Assembly (NCBI RefSeq): GCF_036013935.1
Contig: NZ_CP107902.1
Span: 7,349,001 to 7,413,000, forward strand
Source: Streptomyces sp. NBC_00461
Lineage (GTDB): Bacteria; Actinomycetota; Actinomycetes; Streptomycetales; Streptomycetaceae
Length of the DNA: 64,000 nucleotides
Direction of reading: 5' to 3'
Below, piece by piece: positions 8,896-20,400 of the stretch (position 1 is the stretch's first letter; every line of letters starts with the position of its first letter). Both the position numbers and the translations under genes were made by a program. The notes beneath the pieces were generated by a model. The model worked only from the letters and a program-made list of their open reading frames with translations, searched no databases and was not told the DNA's origin.

Positions 8896-9108
8896 CGCCG
8901 TATCACCCTGGGCGGCCGTGAGGCGATCGCCCTGACCGTGGCGGAGTACGAGCAACTCATCGTCGGCCGACGGCAGATCGGCGGCCAGAGCGCCGAGCTG
9001 CCCGCCTACGAGGCGTTTCTGAGCCAGCGGGTCATGACCATCCCCCGGATCAGGAACGTCACCTCGCACTTCACGATGAAGACCGTCAAGCCGGGCCCGG
9101 GCTCATGA
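8896..9108 (+). pseudogene. Chimeric remnant ending in an Lrp/AsnC C-terminal fragment
   Basis: The last part of this frame (LPAYEAFLSQRVMTIPRI, then NVTSHFTMKTVK) is the C-terminal end of an Lrp/AsnC-type regulator's ligand-binding domain. The helix-turn-helix and most of the domain are missing. What precedes it (ITLGGREAIALTVAEYEQLI) does not belong to Lrp and looks like the end of another small protein. There is no good start codon: the frame opens inside the upstream terminator region. It is probably a deletion junction, like the mosaic importer 2 kb upstream. Expression is doubtful. Confidence 0.5.
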
Positions 9109-9134
9109 GCGAGCGACCGGCCCGCAGGCAAACG

Positions 9135-9170
9135 ACGTCCGGGCCGGCCCCTGTGGGCCGGCCCGGACGT
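9135..9170. terminator. Perfect 16-bp hairpin downstream of the Lrp fragment
   Basis: ACGTCCGGGCCGGCCC pairs with its exact complement across a CTGT loop. It lies between the rightward Lrp remnant and the 3' end of leftward katG and can act in either direction. Confidence 0.75.
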
Positions 9171-9183
9171 CTTGGTCAGGCAG

Positions 9184-9215
9184 GTCTGACGGTCGGACGG
9201 ATCGGACCGTCAGAC
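9184..9215 (-). terminator. katG terminator hairpin with duplicated arm
   Basis: GTCTGACGGTC pairs with GACCGTCAGAC just past the katG stop. The right arm occurs again at 9222-9232, overlapping the katG stop codon, so two alternative hairpins can form. Confidence 0.65.
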
Positions 9216-9226
9216 GGGTCGGACCG

Positions 9227-11882
<2,656 letters not shown>

Positions 11883-12128
11883 GGCACCCAACCTACCCGC
11901 ACAAACACGAATGGTTCAAGAAAACGAACGGTACAGGTTTGGTGACCGCGTGATGGCTCCCCGGGGAATCCCCGCAGATCAAGGGGTTCGCACCACAGTT
12001 CAAGGGGTTCGCACCACTGTTCACGCCTACGGGTGAATCAGGGAATGGATGTCCGGTCCGCGGCGGTGCGGTGCGGTGTGCTGGTCAGGACGTGCCGTGA
12101 CAGGACGGGACGAAGGGGGAGCGGATCC

Positions 12129-12539
12129 GTGGATGTCCTCGTGCTGTGTGCCTGGCTGCTGACCGCGGGCCTGGGCGGCTATCTCGCCCTGGTGTGGATC
12201 CGGCACGGCGGCCTGCGGCAGCGCACGCCGGGCGTGACGCGGCTGCCGCTGTGGCTCGTCGTCGGGCATGTCGTGCTGGCCGTCACCGGCCTGGCCTGCT
12301 GGACGGCCTATCTCGCGGGCGCCGTGCGGGGCACGGCCTGGGCTGCCTGCGCGGTGGTGCTGGTGGTCGCTGCGTTCGGGTTCATGATGCTGCTGCGCTG
12401 GCTGCCCAGCTCGGGCCGGCACTCCCGCGGCGGCAGAACCGCCGAGCGTCACTTTCCGCTCACCGCGGTCGTCGCCCACGGGATGAGCGCGGGCGCCACC
12501 GTGCTTCTGGTCGTTCTGGTGGTCATGGGACAGGTGTGA
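12129..12539 (+). CDS. Four-helix membrane protein of unknown function
   Basis: A 136-residue integral membrane protein with four predicted helices, starting VDVLVLCAWLLTAGLGG, with short basic loops (RSGGRTAERHFPL-like) between helices 3 and 4. The GTG start at 12129 is preferred because AGGGGGAGC precedes it by about 7 bases; the longer frame from 12033 has no ribosome site and encodes unconserved residues. No motif identifies a function. It is convergent with the cupredoxin gene at 12615, and its stop codon lies in the first unit of a 37-bp tandem repeat. Confidence 0.6.
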   Translation: MDVLVLCAWLLTAGLGGYLALVWIRHGGLRQRTPGVTRLPLWLVVGHVVLAVTGLACWTAYLAGAVRGTAWAACAVVLVVAAFGFMMLLRWLPSSGRHSRGGRTAERHFPLTAVVAHGMSAGATVLLVVLVVMGQV

Positions 12540-12646
12540 GTCGGCTGGGTCTGCGGTCTTCGCTCCGTGGCCGTGAGTCAGCTGGTCCCGGGATCTTCGC
12601 TCCGTGGCCGTGAGTCAGTTGGTCCCGGGATCTTCGCTCCGGGGCG
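12536..12646. repeat. Three tandem copies of a 37-bp repeat between convergent genes
   Basis: Units at 12536-12572, 12573-12609 and 12610-12646 share GTGAGTC..GCTGG and TCTTCGCTCCGTGGCC. The last two are nearly identical and the first is more diverged. The first unit contains the stop codon of the rightward gene. The last supplies the C-terminal codons and stop of the leftward cupredoxin. Confidence 0.85.
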
Positions 12647-13313
12647 CGGCCGAGCGGGAGCCGACGAGCAGCAGGCACAGTACGGCGACGCCGGCGACCA
12701 CGCCCGTCAGGAGCAGCAGCGGATCGAGAGGGCGGGCGGCGGAGACGTTTGCGCTCCGGGTGTCCGGTGCGGGCTGGGCTGCCGCGGACGGGGCGGGGGA
12801 GGACGTTCCCTCCGACGCCGCGGGGGCGGCGGCTTCCCTGGTCGCGGGCTTGGACGGGTCCATGGTCATCGGCGGCATCGCCGATGCGGACCGCCTCGTC
12901 GGTGGCGCCGCGGGGTCCGGGGCCGGGTGGTGGTGGACCGGCGCGTGCGTGGTGGGGGCGGCGGCCGGCTCGACGACGAGCTGGGCGGTCATGCCCGGGT
13001 GCACCGTACAGAGGTAGCCGTACGTGCCCGCGGCCGTGAACGTGTGGCTCCAGCTGCCGCCCTTGTTCAGCATCGGGGAGTGGATCGGGGCGGGGCCGGA
13101 CGTGGTCTTCACGTCATGGGGCGCCTGGTCCTGGTTGCTCCAGGTGACGGTGTCCCCGGCGGTGATGGTCAGCGAGCGGGGCGCGAACGCGTAGCCCGAC
13201 ATGACGACCTGGTGCGTGGTGGCCGCCTGCGCCGCCGGGGCGGGCAGCACGGTGACGGGGCCGGCCACGAAGACGGCGGCCAGCAGGATGCGCGGAACGG
13301 TCAGGCGGGGCAT
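12615..13313 (-). CDS. Membrane-anchored cupredoxin (plastocyanin-like)
   Basis: A 232-residue exported blue-copper-type protein. A signal peptide ends near AAQAA (residue about 31). The cupredoxin domain follows to about residue 118 with a complete type-1 copper ligand set: H66 in QAPHDV, then C102, H105 and M108 in YLCTVHPGM. A long Pro/Ala/Ser linker with a His cluster (HAPVHHHPAP) and a Met patch (MPPMTMDPS) leads to a C-terminal transmembrane helix (LLLLTGVVAGVAVLCLLLVG) and a short basic tail, so the domain sits outside the membrane. Its start overlaps the end of the upstream YceI-like gene by 13 bases. Confidence 0.88.
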   Translation of the reverse strand: MPRLTVPRILLAAVFVAGPVTVLPAPAAQAATTHQVVMSGYAFAPRSLTITAGDTVTWSNQDQAPHDVKTTSGPAPIHSPMLNKGGSWSHTFTAAGTYGYLCTVHPGMTAQLVVEPAAAPTTHAPVHHHPAPDPAAPPTRRSASAMPPMTMDPSKPATREAAAPAASEGTSSPAPSAAAQPAPDTRSANVSAARPLDPLLLLTGVVAGVAVLCLLLVGSRSAAPRSEDPGTN

Positions 13314-13816
13314 GTGAACTCCGCGGCGACGAGCAGCCGGATGCCGGCTGCGGGGCGGGTGCGGGGCAGGGTGAGGCCGGTCGTACGGCGCAGGGCGCGG
13401 TACGGAAGCCGGAGGGTGCCGAGGAGCAGAAGCCGGCCGGCGGTGCGCTCGACGACGCGGAAGCCGAGGACGGCCGTCGCCGGGTCGCCGGCCAGGGCGA
13501 GTTCGCCGGGGACGTGCAGCCGGGTGGCCTCGTCCGTGGGCGTGAGGCTCGAGCTGACGAACGTGAGCGTTCTGCCGTTCAGCGGCCGCCCGGCCAGCTC
13601 CAGGCTCAGCACGCAGTCGTCGGGGTCGGGCGCCACGGTGAGGCTCGCGTCCAGGGCGGTGAGCCGGCGCCGCAGGGTGGTCAACGGGCCCAGGCGCGCG
13701 CTCAGTTCGACGATGCAGCGGTCCGGGGCGGCGGAGTAGGTGCCGGGGTCGGGCAGCCAGTCGGGGCCCGGGAGGGGCGGTGGGACAGTGGCTGTGGGAA
13801 GTGTCTCGGTGGTCAT
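13301..13816 (-). CDS. YceI-like domain protein (divergent)
   Basis: A 171-residue protein without an obvious signal peptide. The pattern of the YceI lipocalin-like fold is visible: PGTYSAAPDRCIVELSARLG at the front, a central LELAGRPLNGRTLTFVSSSL, and late LRLPYRALRRTTGLTLPRTR. YceI proteins bind long isoprenoid or lipid chains; the role of actinobacterial copies is unknown. Conservation is weaker than in the second YceI gene at 27383. It is cotranscribed with the cupredoxin gene (13-base overlap), and the pair lies between two other copper genes, so a link to membrane redox chemistry is plausible but inferred. Confidence 0.6.
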   Translation of the reverse strand: MTTETLPTATVPPPLPGPDWLPDPGTYSAAPDRCIVELSARLGPLTTLRRRLTALDASLTVAPDPDDCVLSLELAGRPLNGRTLTFVSSSLTPTDEATRLHVPGELALAGDPATAVLGFRVVERTAGRLLLLGTLRLPYRALRRTTGLTLPRTRPAAGIRLLVAAEFTCPA

Positions 13817-13865
13817 CTCGGCACCTCTGTGGGCGAACGGAGTGACGGATGGGGAGAATGAAGGG

Positions 13866-13904
13866 GCGGCGGGCCGGCCGACTGCGACTCGGCCGGCCCG
13901 CCGC
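13866..13904 (-). terminator. 16-bp GC hairpin after the second cupredoxin gene
   Basis: GCGGCGGGCCGGCCGA pairs with TCGGCCGGCCCGCCGC around a 7-base loop, 17 bases past the leftward stop at 13921. Confidence 0.8.
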
Positions 13905-13920
13905 GTCCTGCTGAAGGGGG

Positions 13921-14943
13921 TCAGCAGGAGTTGGTGACGTAGTTCTCCGTGGGGGCGAGCAGGTGCTCGGCCCAGACGGTGTGCATCTTCACGTAGGCGT
14001 CCGGGTTGAGGATGTCCGTGATCTGCTGGCCCAGCGGCTCCTCCAGGTGGGCGGAGTTGATGTGCTGGAGCAGCACACTGAGCGTGTCGTCCGAGACGCT
14101 CCCGGCGCCGTTCACCGCGGGCGTGAGGATCGACTCCAGCCATACGGTGTGCATCTTGATGTAGCTGTCGAGCTGGAGCGCGTCCTGGACCTGCTGGCCC
14201 GGGGACTGCTCCAGATGCGCCTTGTTGATGTGCTGCAGGATCGGCAGCAGCACCTGCTGGAAGCTGACGCACTGCTCGCCGCCGCCGTCACCTCCTCCGC
14301 TGCTGCCGCCGGAGCCGCTGCCCCCGGACGTCGAACCGCCCGTGCTGCCCCCGGTCGAACCGCCCGTCGAACCACCGGTCGAGCCGCCCGTGGAGCCGCC
14401 CGTCGAGCCGCCGGTGGAGCCCCCGGTCGAACCGCCGCCGGAACCACCGGAGCTGCCCCCGCTGCTGTCGGGGACCACGGTGATCGAGGCCGTCATGTCC
14501 GGGTGAACCGCGCAGTAGTACTCGTACGTACCGGCCTTGGTGAACGTGTACGACCAGCTGTCGCCCTTCTGCAGCGAGCCGGAGTCGAACTTGGCGGGGC
14601 CGCTGGTGGTGGTGACCGTGTGCGGAGCGGTGTCCTCGTTGACCCACTTCACGGTCTGGCCGACCTTCACGGTCAGCTTCGGCTGGGCGAACTTGTAGTC
14701 CTTGATCTCGATGGTGTAGTCCGCCGCGGCGGCCTTGGTGGACGTCTGGCCCATGTCCGCCATCGAGTGCGCCTCGGCCGCGGGCTGGGCGGTCTGCGTG
14801 GTCGCGGCCCCGGCGGACGCCTGGAGCAGGCCGAGGCCGACGGCGGCCGCGAGACCCGCGCCCATACCGGTGGCCAGCAGCACCCGGTTGCCCACCTGGG
14901 AGCGCCGGTGGCGCGGAGGTGCGGTGGTTTCTTCAGTGTGCAT
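13921..14943 (-). CDS. Secreted cupredoxin with GGST-repeat linker and duplicated C-terminal domain
   Basis: A 340-residue exported copper protein. An N-terminal signal or anchor (about 18-46) precedes a cupredoxin domain (about 75-156) with type-1 ligands H108 (TAPHTV), C144, H147 and M150 (YYCAVHPDM). A low-complexity linker of about eight GGST units (about 163-223) leads to two tandem copies of an unrecognised domain of about 48 residues. Copy 1 has LQHINKAHLEQSPGQQ and YIKMHTVWLES; copy 2 has LQHINSAHLEEPLGQQ and YVKMHTVWAEH. C225 and the last residue C340 bracket the pair and may form a disulfide. The ATG at 14943 is taken because the signal peptide starts there; the frame runs on upstream without coding character. 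Confidence 0.85.
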   Translation of the reverse strand: MHTEETTAPPRHRRSQVGNRVLLATGMGAGLAAAVGLGLLQASAGAATTQTAQPAAEAHSMADMGQTSTKAAAADYTIEIKDYKFAQPKLTVKVGQTVKWVNEDTAPHTVTTTSGPAKFDSGSLQKGDSWSYTFTKAGTYEYYCAVHPDMTASITVVPDSSGGSSGGSGGGSTGGSTGGSTGGSTGGSTGGSTGGSTGGSTGGSTSGGSGSGGSSGGGDGGGEQCVSFQQVLLPILQHINKAHLEQSPGQQVQDALQLDSYIKMHTVWLESILTPAVNGAGSVSDDTLSVLLQHINSAHLEEPLGQQITDILNPDAYVKMHTVWAEHLLAPTENYVTNSC

Positions 14944-15002
14944 GTAGGTGCGTCTCCCTTGTGAGGTTCCCTGTCGGGCGACAGGGGTGGGACAGGCGCC
15001 GG

Positions 15003-16319
15003 TCAGCGGCCTGGGGCCGAGGTGACCAGCAGACTCGTCGCGGCCAGCACGACGAGGACGAGCCCCGTCTCCGCCGCGACCGAGTGGACGAAGGGCCGTA
15101 CGGTGGCGCGGTCGCCGCGCAGCAGTACGGCGATGTCGAGCCGCGTCCTCACCCAGCCGCGGCTGCGCTGAGCGATCGCCAGCACCAGGGCCAGTACGGC
15201 GAGTTTGAGCAGCAGCAGCCGCCCGTACCCGGTGTCGACCAGGGCGTCGAAGGACCCGACGACCTGCCAGGTCAGCACCGCTCCGGCCGCCACGATCGCG
15301 GCCACCGAGACCCCGGCCAGCGTGGAGTAGCCGGACACCACGGCCGACAGCTCCTCGGGCCGGCGCCGGGGCAGCACCCCGAACAGCAGCAGCATCAGCC
15401 CGCCCAGCCACAGCGAGACGCCGAGCAGATGGACCAGGTCGGCCACCTCGCCCCAACCGGGGTGCGTACCCTCGGAGTTGTGGCCGGTCATGCTCGTCGT
15501 ACGCAGCAGACCGACCGTCACCGCCAGCGCGCCGACCCGCCAGCCGGGCGACCGTGCCGTGCGGTTCCCGCCTTGCAGGACGGCGGCCAGCACGATGGCG
15601 GCGAGCACCCACATCAGCACCCGGCAGGCGGCCACGACGCCGACCTCGGTGCCCGACAGGCCGGTGTAGGTGGCCCGTCGGAACACATCGCCGAGGGTGC
15701 CCGTCGCGCCGTACGCGCTCTGCAGCCCCGGCGTCACCAGGCTCGCCGCGAGACCGGCGGCCCAGGAGAGCGTGAGGATGCGGCGGGTACGGCGGTCCCC
15801 GGCGCCCTGCGGCCACAGCAGTGCCACGAAGGCCAGACCGCCGACGTACAGGGCGAGGGTGAGGTAGCCGACCCAGCGGGCGGTGATCCAGGCCGTGTGC
15901 ACCGTCTCGGACGGCTGTGGCACCGGCGGCGCGGCGGCGTCGGTGGCCGAGGCCTGCGCGGTGAGGCGGAAGGAGAGCACCCCTGACGTGGTGTGCCCGT
16001 CCTCCATGTCAAGGACCTGCCAATTCAAGGTGAGGTGGTCCTGGCCGGAGGTCTTGGGGACGATGACGTGGACGGCCTTGGCGTCGGCGCCGCGGGTCAA
16101 GGTCAGCGGCTTGCCCGCAGCCTTGATGTGGACGTCGTCCGGATCCACCGGCTCACTGAAGACCAGGTTCACGGTCGCCGGGGTGTGCGTGAGCAGGGTG
16201 TCGTTCTTCGGGGCCGAGGACTCCAGCTCCGTGTGCGCCGACGCGGGCGGCGCGGCGAGCAGCAGGGTCGCGAGGGCGGCCAGGACCGCGACGAGCAGGG
16301 ACGGTGCGCGGCGTCTCAC
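15003..16319 (-). CDS. CopC-CopD fusion copper import/resistance protein
   Basis: A 438-residue protein combining a periplasmic-type CopC domain and a CopD membrane domain. A signal peptide ends at SAH, leaving His29 as the exposed N-terminal copper ligand, as in CopC. The CopC part runs to about 125 and includes VNLVFSEPVD and MEDGHTTSGVLSFRL. Then eight hydrophobic segments form CopD, with conserved His in MTGHNSEG and LVHLLGVSLWLGG. Such fusions take up copper for cuproproteins. The start is GTG overlapping the stop of the upstream membrane-anchored gene by 4 bases (GTGA), so the two are cotranscribed. Confidence 0.92.
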   Translation of the reverse strand: MRRRAPSLLVAVLAALATLLLAAPPASAHTELESSAPKNDTLLTHTPATVNLVFSEPVDPDDVHIKAAGKPLTLTRGADAKAVHVIVPKTSGQDHLTLNWQVLDMEDGHTTSGVLSFRLTAQASATDAAAPPVPQPSETVHTAWITARWVGYLTLALYVGGLAFVALLWPQGAGDRRTRRILTLSWAAGLAASLVTPGLQSAYGATGTLGDVFRRATYTGLSGTEVGVVAACRVLMWVLAAIVLAAVLQGGNRTARSPGWRVGALAVTVGLLRTTSMTGHNSEGTHPGWGEVADLVHLLGVSLWLGGLMLLLFGVLPRRRPEELSAVVSGYSTLAGVSVAAIVAAGAVLTWQVVGSFDALVDTGYGRLLLLKLAVLALVLAIAQRSRGWVRTRLDIAVLLRGDRATVRPFVHSVAAETGLVLVVLAATSLLVTSAPGR

Positions 16320-16963
16320 GGCAGCACCTCCGGTATCACCGAGGGCGAGGCGGCCACGCCGACGCAGATCGACGAGAGGGGCCGCTGGGGGGTGTCCGCG
16401 GACGGTGCGGGAGAGGGTGACGGGCTCGCGGAGGACCCGCCGAGCAGGCCGCCCAGCAGCCCGGTCACTGGAGCGGCCACGCCGTTCAACAGCGGCTTCA
16501 CGAGGCTGACTTCACCCTCGTCGCAGCTGTCCGAGGCGGAGGGAGAGGGGGAGGGGGCCGGCATGGACGAGGGCAGGGGAGAGGCTCCCGCCGGTCCGCC
16601 CCCCGTTCCACCCATTCCGCCCGGACCGTGATCGTGGCCGCCGTTTTCCCCGCCCGTCGACGAGCCGCCGTCGGAAATGGGAATTCCGGCGCCGCTTTCT
16701 CCCGCCCAGTAACCGCCCGCCGAGCCGGATCCGTAATTCCCGGCCGATGTGTCGGGCGGACCGGTCTCCGAACGGGACGTGGGCTGACGGGGCGTCGGTG
16801 AGGCACCGGAGGCCGGTGGCGATGCGGTGTCGACGGTCGTTGTGCCCGGGGCTCCGATGCCCGAGGCGTATCCGAGGACGACGACGACGGCCGCGACGAG
16901 CGCGCCCGCGACGATCTCGTCGCGATGGTCTCCTGGCCAGGATGCCCTGGCGAAGAAGGACAT
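16316..16963 (-). CDS. Membrane-anchored Ser/Pro/Gly-rich protein with Cys pair, copper locus
   Basis: A 215-residue protein with a single N-terminal transmembrane helix (IVAGALVAAVVVVLGYASGI) and a long low-complexity exterior rich in Ser, Pro and Gly that contains a His/Met patch (GGHDHGPGGMGG). Near the C-terminus, SDSCDEGEVSLVKPLLNGV and LSSICVGVAAS provide two cysteines around a Gly-rich helix. No family is recognised. Four-base overlap with the copCD gene and the His/Met patch suggest a copper-related exterior protein. It begins at ATG 16963 after a plausible ribosome site (AGGAGGG). Confidence 0.65.
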   Translation of the reverse strand: MSFFARASWPGDHRDEIVAGALVAAVVVVLGYASGIGAPGTTTVDTASPPASGASPTPRQPTSRSETGPPDTSAGNYGSGSAGGYWAGESGAGIPISDGGSSTGGENGGHDHGPGGMGGTGGGPAGASPLPSSMPAPSPSPSASDSCDEGEVSLVKPLLNGVAAPVTGLLGGLLGGSSASPSPSPAPSADTPQRPLSSICVGVAASPSVIPEVLP

Positions 16964-17443
16964 GGTCCCTCCTGACGCTGTGCGTGAACGGCGGTGACCA
17001 GGAGTGGACCGGCGGGACGATTCCCGTCCGCTACGCGTCAGTTAATCGGTCGTTTCGTTGCCTCATATTCGACAGGGGGTGGGTTGTGAGAACGGACGTC
17101 GCCGCATCAATGCGCGTATTGCGTTCCGTGAAGAAAACGAAGGGAACGTGAATTCGAACGCGCAGGGCATTTCTTCTTCACCGAACCACCCTGAATGCAT
17201 ATGCCTCAGCTGTCGGTGTGCAGCTCGACGCAGCACGTGTCCGGCCGCCCCCGGCCCCGGCGGGGCGTCCCGCTGCCCGCGGGCGCCCCAGCACCCATCC
17301 CGATCCCCCCTCTCACACCGGCCGCCCCACCCCTGTGCGCCCGGTGTAACTCCTGATGACCGGCTCAGGAGACACCCGTGTAATGGGCATTTCGTACGGT
17401 CACGGAAGCTCGACCCGCACGGGACGATCATGAGAGGCAGGGG
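16964..17443. other. 480-bp divergent intergenic region before the nitrate reductase gene
   Basis: No convincing gene is present. A short frame from about 17196 (MHMPQLSVCSSTQHVSG) is Pro-rich and has no good ribosome site; a leader peptide is possible but unsupported. An imperfect inverted repeat at 17343-17376 (GGTGTAACTCCTGA against TCAGGAGACACC) is the only clear secondary structure and may regulate the downstream gene. The GTAAC inside it resembles half of a GlnR box, but the second half is poor. Confidence 0.5.
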
Positions 17444-20400
17444 GTGCCCGTGGCCGCGCCGGACTCGCGGAACGCCAGCACGATGAAGGCGACGAAGGTG
17501 CGGACGGTCTGCTCGTACTGCGGTGTGGGCTGCGGCATCGTGCTGGATGTCGGGCTCGGACCTGACGGACGCCGTACGGTCCTGAAGGCGTCCGGCGACA
17601 AGGACCACCCGGCCAACTTCGGCCGGCTGTGCACCAAGGGTTCGACCACCGCCGACATGCTCGCCGCTCCCGGACGGCTGACCACCGCCCTGGTACGGCA
17701 CGAGCGGGGCGAGGAGCACGTACCGGACGCCGTCGGGGCGGCCGTCAGGGAGACGGCCCGGCGGCTGCGGGCCGTCGTCGACGAGCACGGGCCGGACGCC
17801 ATCGCCTTCTACGTCTCCGGGCAGATGAGCCTGGAGGCCCAGTATCTGGCGAACAAACTGGCCAAGGGGTTCGTCAGGACGAACCAGATCGAGTCGAACT
17901 CGCGGCTGTGCATGGCCAGCGCGGGCACCGGATACAAGCTGTCGCTCGGCGCCGACGGGCCTCCGGGGTCGTATCAGGACCTCGACCGCGCCGATCTCTT
18001 CCTCGTCATCGGCTCCAACATGGCCGACTGCCACCCCATCCTCTTCCTGCGCATGATGGACCGGGTGAAGTCGGCCGGCGCCAAGCTGATCGTCGTCGAC
18101 CCGCGCCGCACCGCCACCGCGGCCAAGGCCGACCTGTTCCTGCAGATCAAGCCGGGCACCGATCTGGCCCTGCTGAACGGGCTGTTGCACCTGCTGCACG
18201 AGAACGGGCACACGGACGCCGACTTCATCGCGCGCCACACCGACGGCTGGGAGGAGATGCCCGCCTTCCTCGCCGGCTACCCGCCCGCCGCCGTCGCCGA
18301 GATCACCGGCATCCCCGAGGACGACATCCGGGAGGCCGCCCGGCTGATCGGCGAGGCGGGGGAGTGGACCAGCTGCTGGACCATGGGCCTCAACCAGTCC
18401 ACGCACGGCACGTGGAACACCAACGCCCTGGTCAATCTGCATCTGGCGACCGGCGCGATCTGCCGTCCGGGCAGCGGCCCTTTCTCCCTCACCGGGCAGC
18501 CGAACGCCATGGGGGGAAGGGAGATGGGCTACATGGGGCCCGGGCTGCCCGGGCAGCGGTCGGTGCTCGTCGCCGAAGAGCGCGCGTTCGTCGAGGAGTT
18601 GTGGCAGCTGGAGCCCGGCAGCATCCGTGCCGACGGCGTCGGCAAGGGCACCGTCGAGATGTTCCGGAGGATGGCCGACGGCGACATCAAGGCCTGCTGG
18701 ATCATCTGCACCAACCCGGTCGCCTCCGTCGGCAACCGCAAGACGGTCATCGAGGGCCTGGAGGCCGCCGAGTTCGTCGTCACCCAGGACGTCTTCCACG
18801 ACACCGAGACCAACGCGTACGCCGACATCGTCCTGCCCGCCGCCCTGTGGACCGAGACCGAGGGCGTGCTCATCAACAGCGAGCGCAACCTCACGCTCGC
18901 CCGCCCCGCCGTCGACCCGCCCGGCGAGGCCATGGCCGATTGGCGGATCATCGCCGCTGTCGCCCGGGAGATGGGGTACGAGCAGGGGTTCTCGTACGAC
19001 AGCGCCGAGGACGTCTTCGAGGAGATCAAGCGGGCCTGGAACCCGAAGACGGGGTGGGACCTGCGCGGGGTGACGTACGAGCGGCTGCGTGAGACGCCCG
19101 TGCAGTGGCCCGCGGCGAGCGGGGACGGGCCCGACCGCAACCCCGTCCGGTACGTCGGCGAGGACGGCACCCTCACCTTCCCCACCGCGAGCGGCCGCGC
19201 CGCCTTCTTCGCGCGGCCGCACGTCCCGGCCGCCGAAATGCCCGACGACGACTACCCGTTCGTACTGAACACCGGGCGGTTGCAGCACCAGTGGCACACG
19301 CTGACCAAGACGGCGAAGGTGCCCAAGCTGAACAAGCTCAACCCCGGGCCGTTCGTGGAACTCCACCCGCAGGACGCCGACCGGCTGGACATCGCCGAAG
19401 GCGACTCGGTGGAGGTGGCCTCGCGGCGCGGGCGGGCCGTGCTGCCCGCGGTGGTCACCGACCGTGTCCGGCCCGGGAGTTGCTTCGCACCGTTCCACTG
19501 GAACGACCTGTTCGGGGAGTATCTGAGTGTCAACGCCGTGACCAGCGACGCCGTCGATCCGCTGTCGTTCCAGCCCGAGTTGAAGGTGTGCGCGGTGTCG
19601 CTGACCAAGGTGTCGACTCCGGTGACGGTGCGAACACCGGGCGCGGAAGCAGCAGTTGAAGTGCTGCCGACGCCGATGCCGCCTCCCATTCCCGTTCCCC
19701 TGCCCGCCGTCGATCCCTTCGGACTCGCCCCCGCCCCGCCGCCCGTGCTCACCGCGCAGGAACGGCAGTACCTCGTCGGGTTCCTCGCCGGCATTTCCTC
19801 CGGTGCCCCGGGCGTGCCCGTGCTGCCGCCTTCGGCACCCTTCAGCCCCGAGCACGCCCTGTGGGTGAACGGGGTCCTTGCGGGGATGTACTCCCGGAGC
19901 ACCGAACCCGCCCCGGTGCTGTCGGCTCCCGGCCGTGAGGTGGTGATCCTCTGGGCCTCCCAGACCGGCAACGCCGAGGACTTCGCGGCCGCCACCGCCG
20001 AGCGGCTCAAGACGGACGGCCACGCCGCGTCCCTGCTCGGCATGGACGAGGCCGACCCGGCGGCACTGCCCGCCGGCGCCGACCTCCTCCTCATCACCAG
20101 CACCTTCGGCGACGGAGACGCCCCCGACAACGGCACCGGCTTCTGGGAGACGCTGGCCGCGACCGACACCCCGCGCATGGACGGCCGGCGCTTCGCCGTG
20201 CTCGCCCTCGGCGACTCCTCCTACGACGACTTCTGCGGCCATGGCAGGCGGCTCGACCACCGGCTGGACGAACTCGGCGGGCTGCGCCTCGCCCCGCGCA
20301 CGGACTGCGAGCCCGACTACGAGGACGCGGCGCACGCCTGGCTCGCCCAGGTGCTCACCGCCCTGTCCGGGACACCCGCACCCGCACCGGCACTCGCGCC

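Noticed and set aside
17196..17358. Leader-peptide frame before the nitrate reductase gene (starts MHMPQLSVCSS)
   Set aside because: No ribosome site, very Pro-rich translation, and no clear match to known Streptomyces leader peptides.
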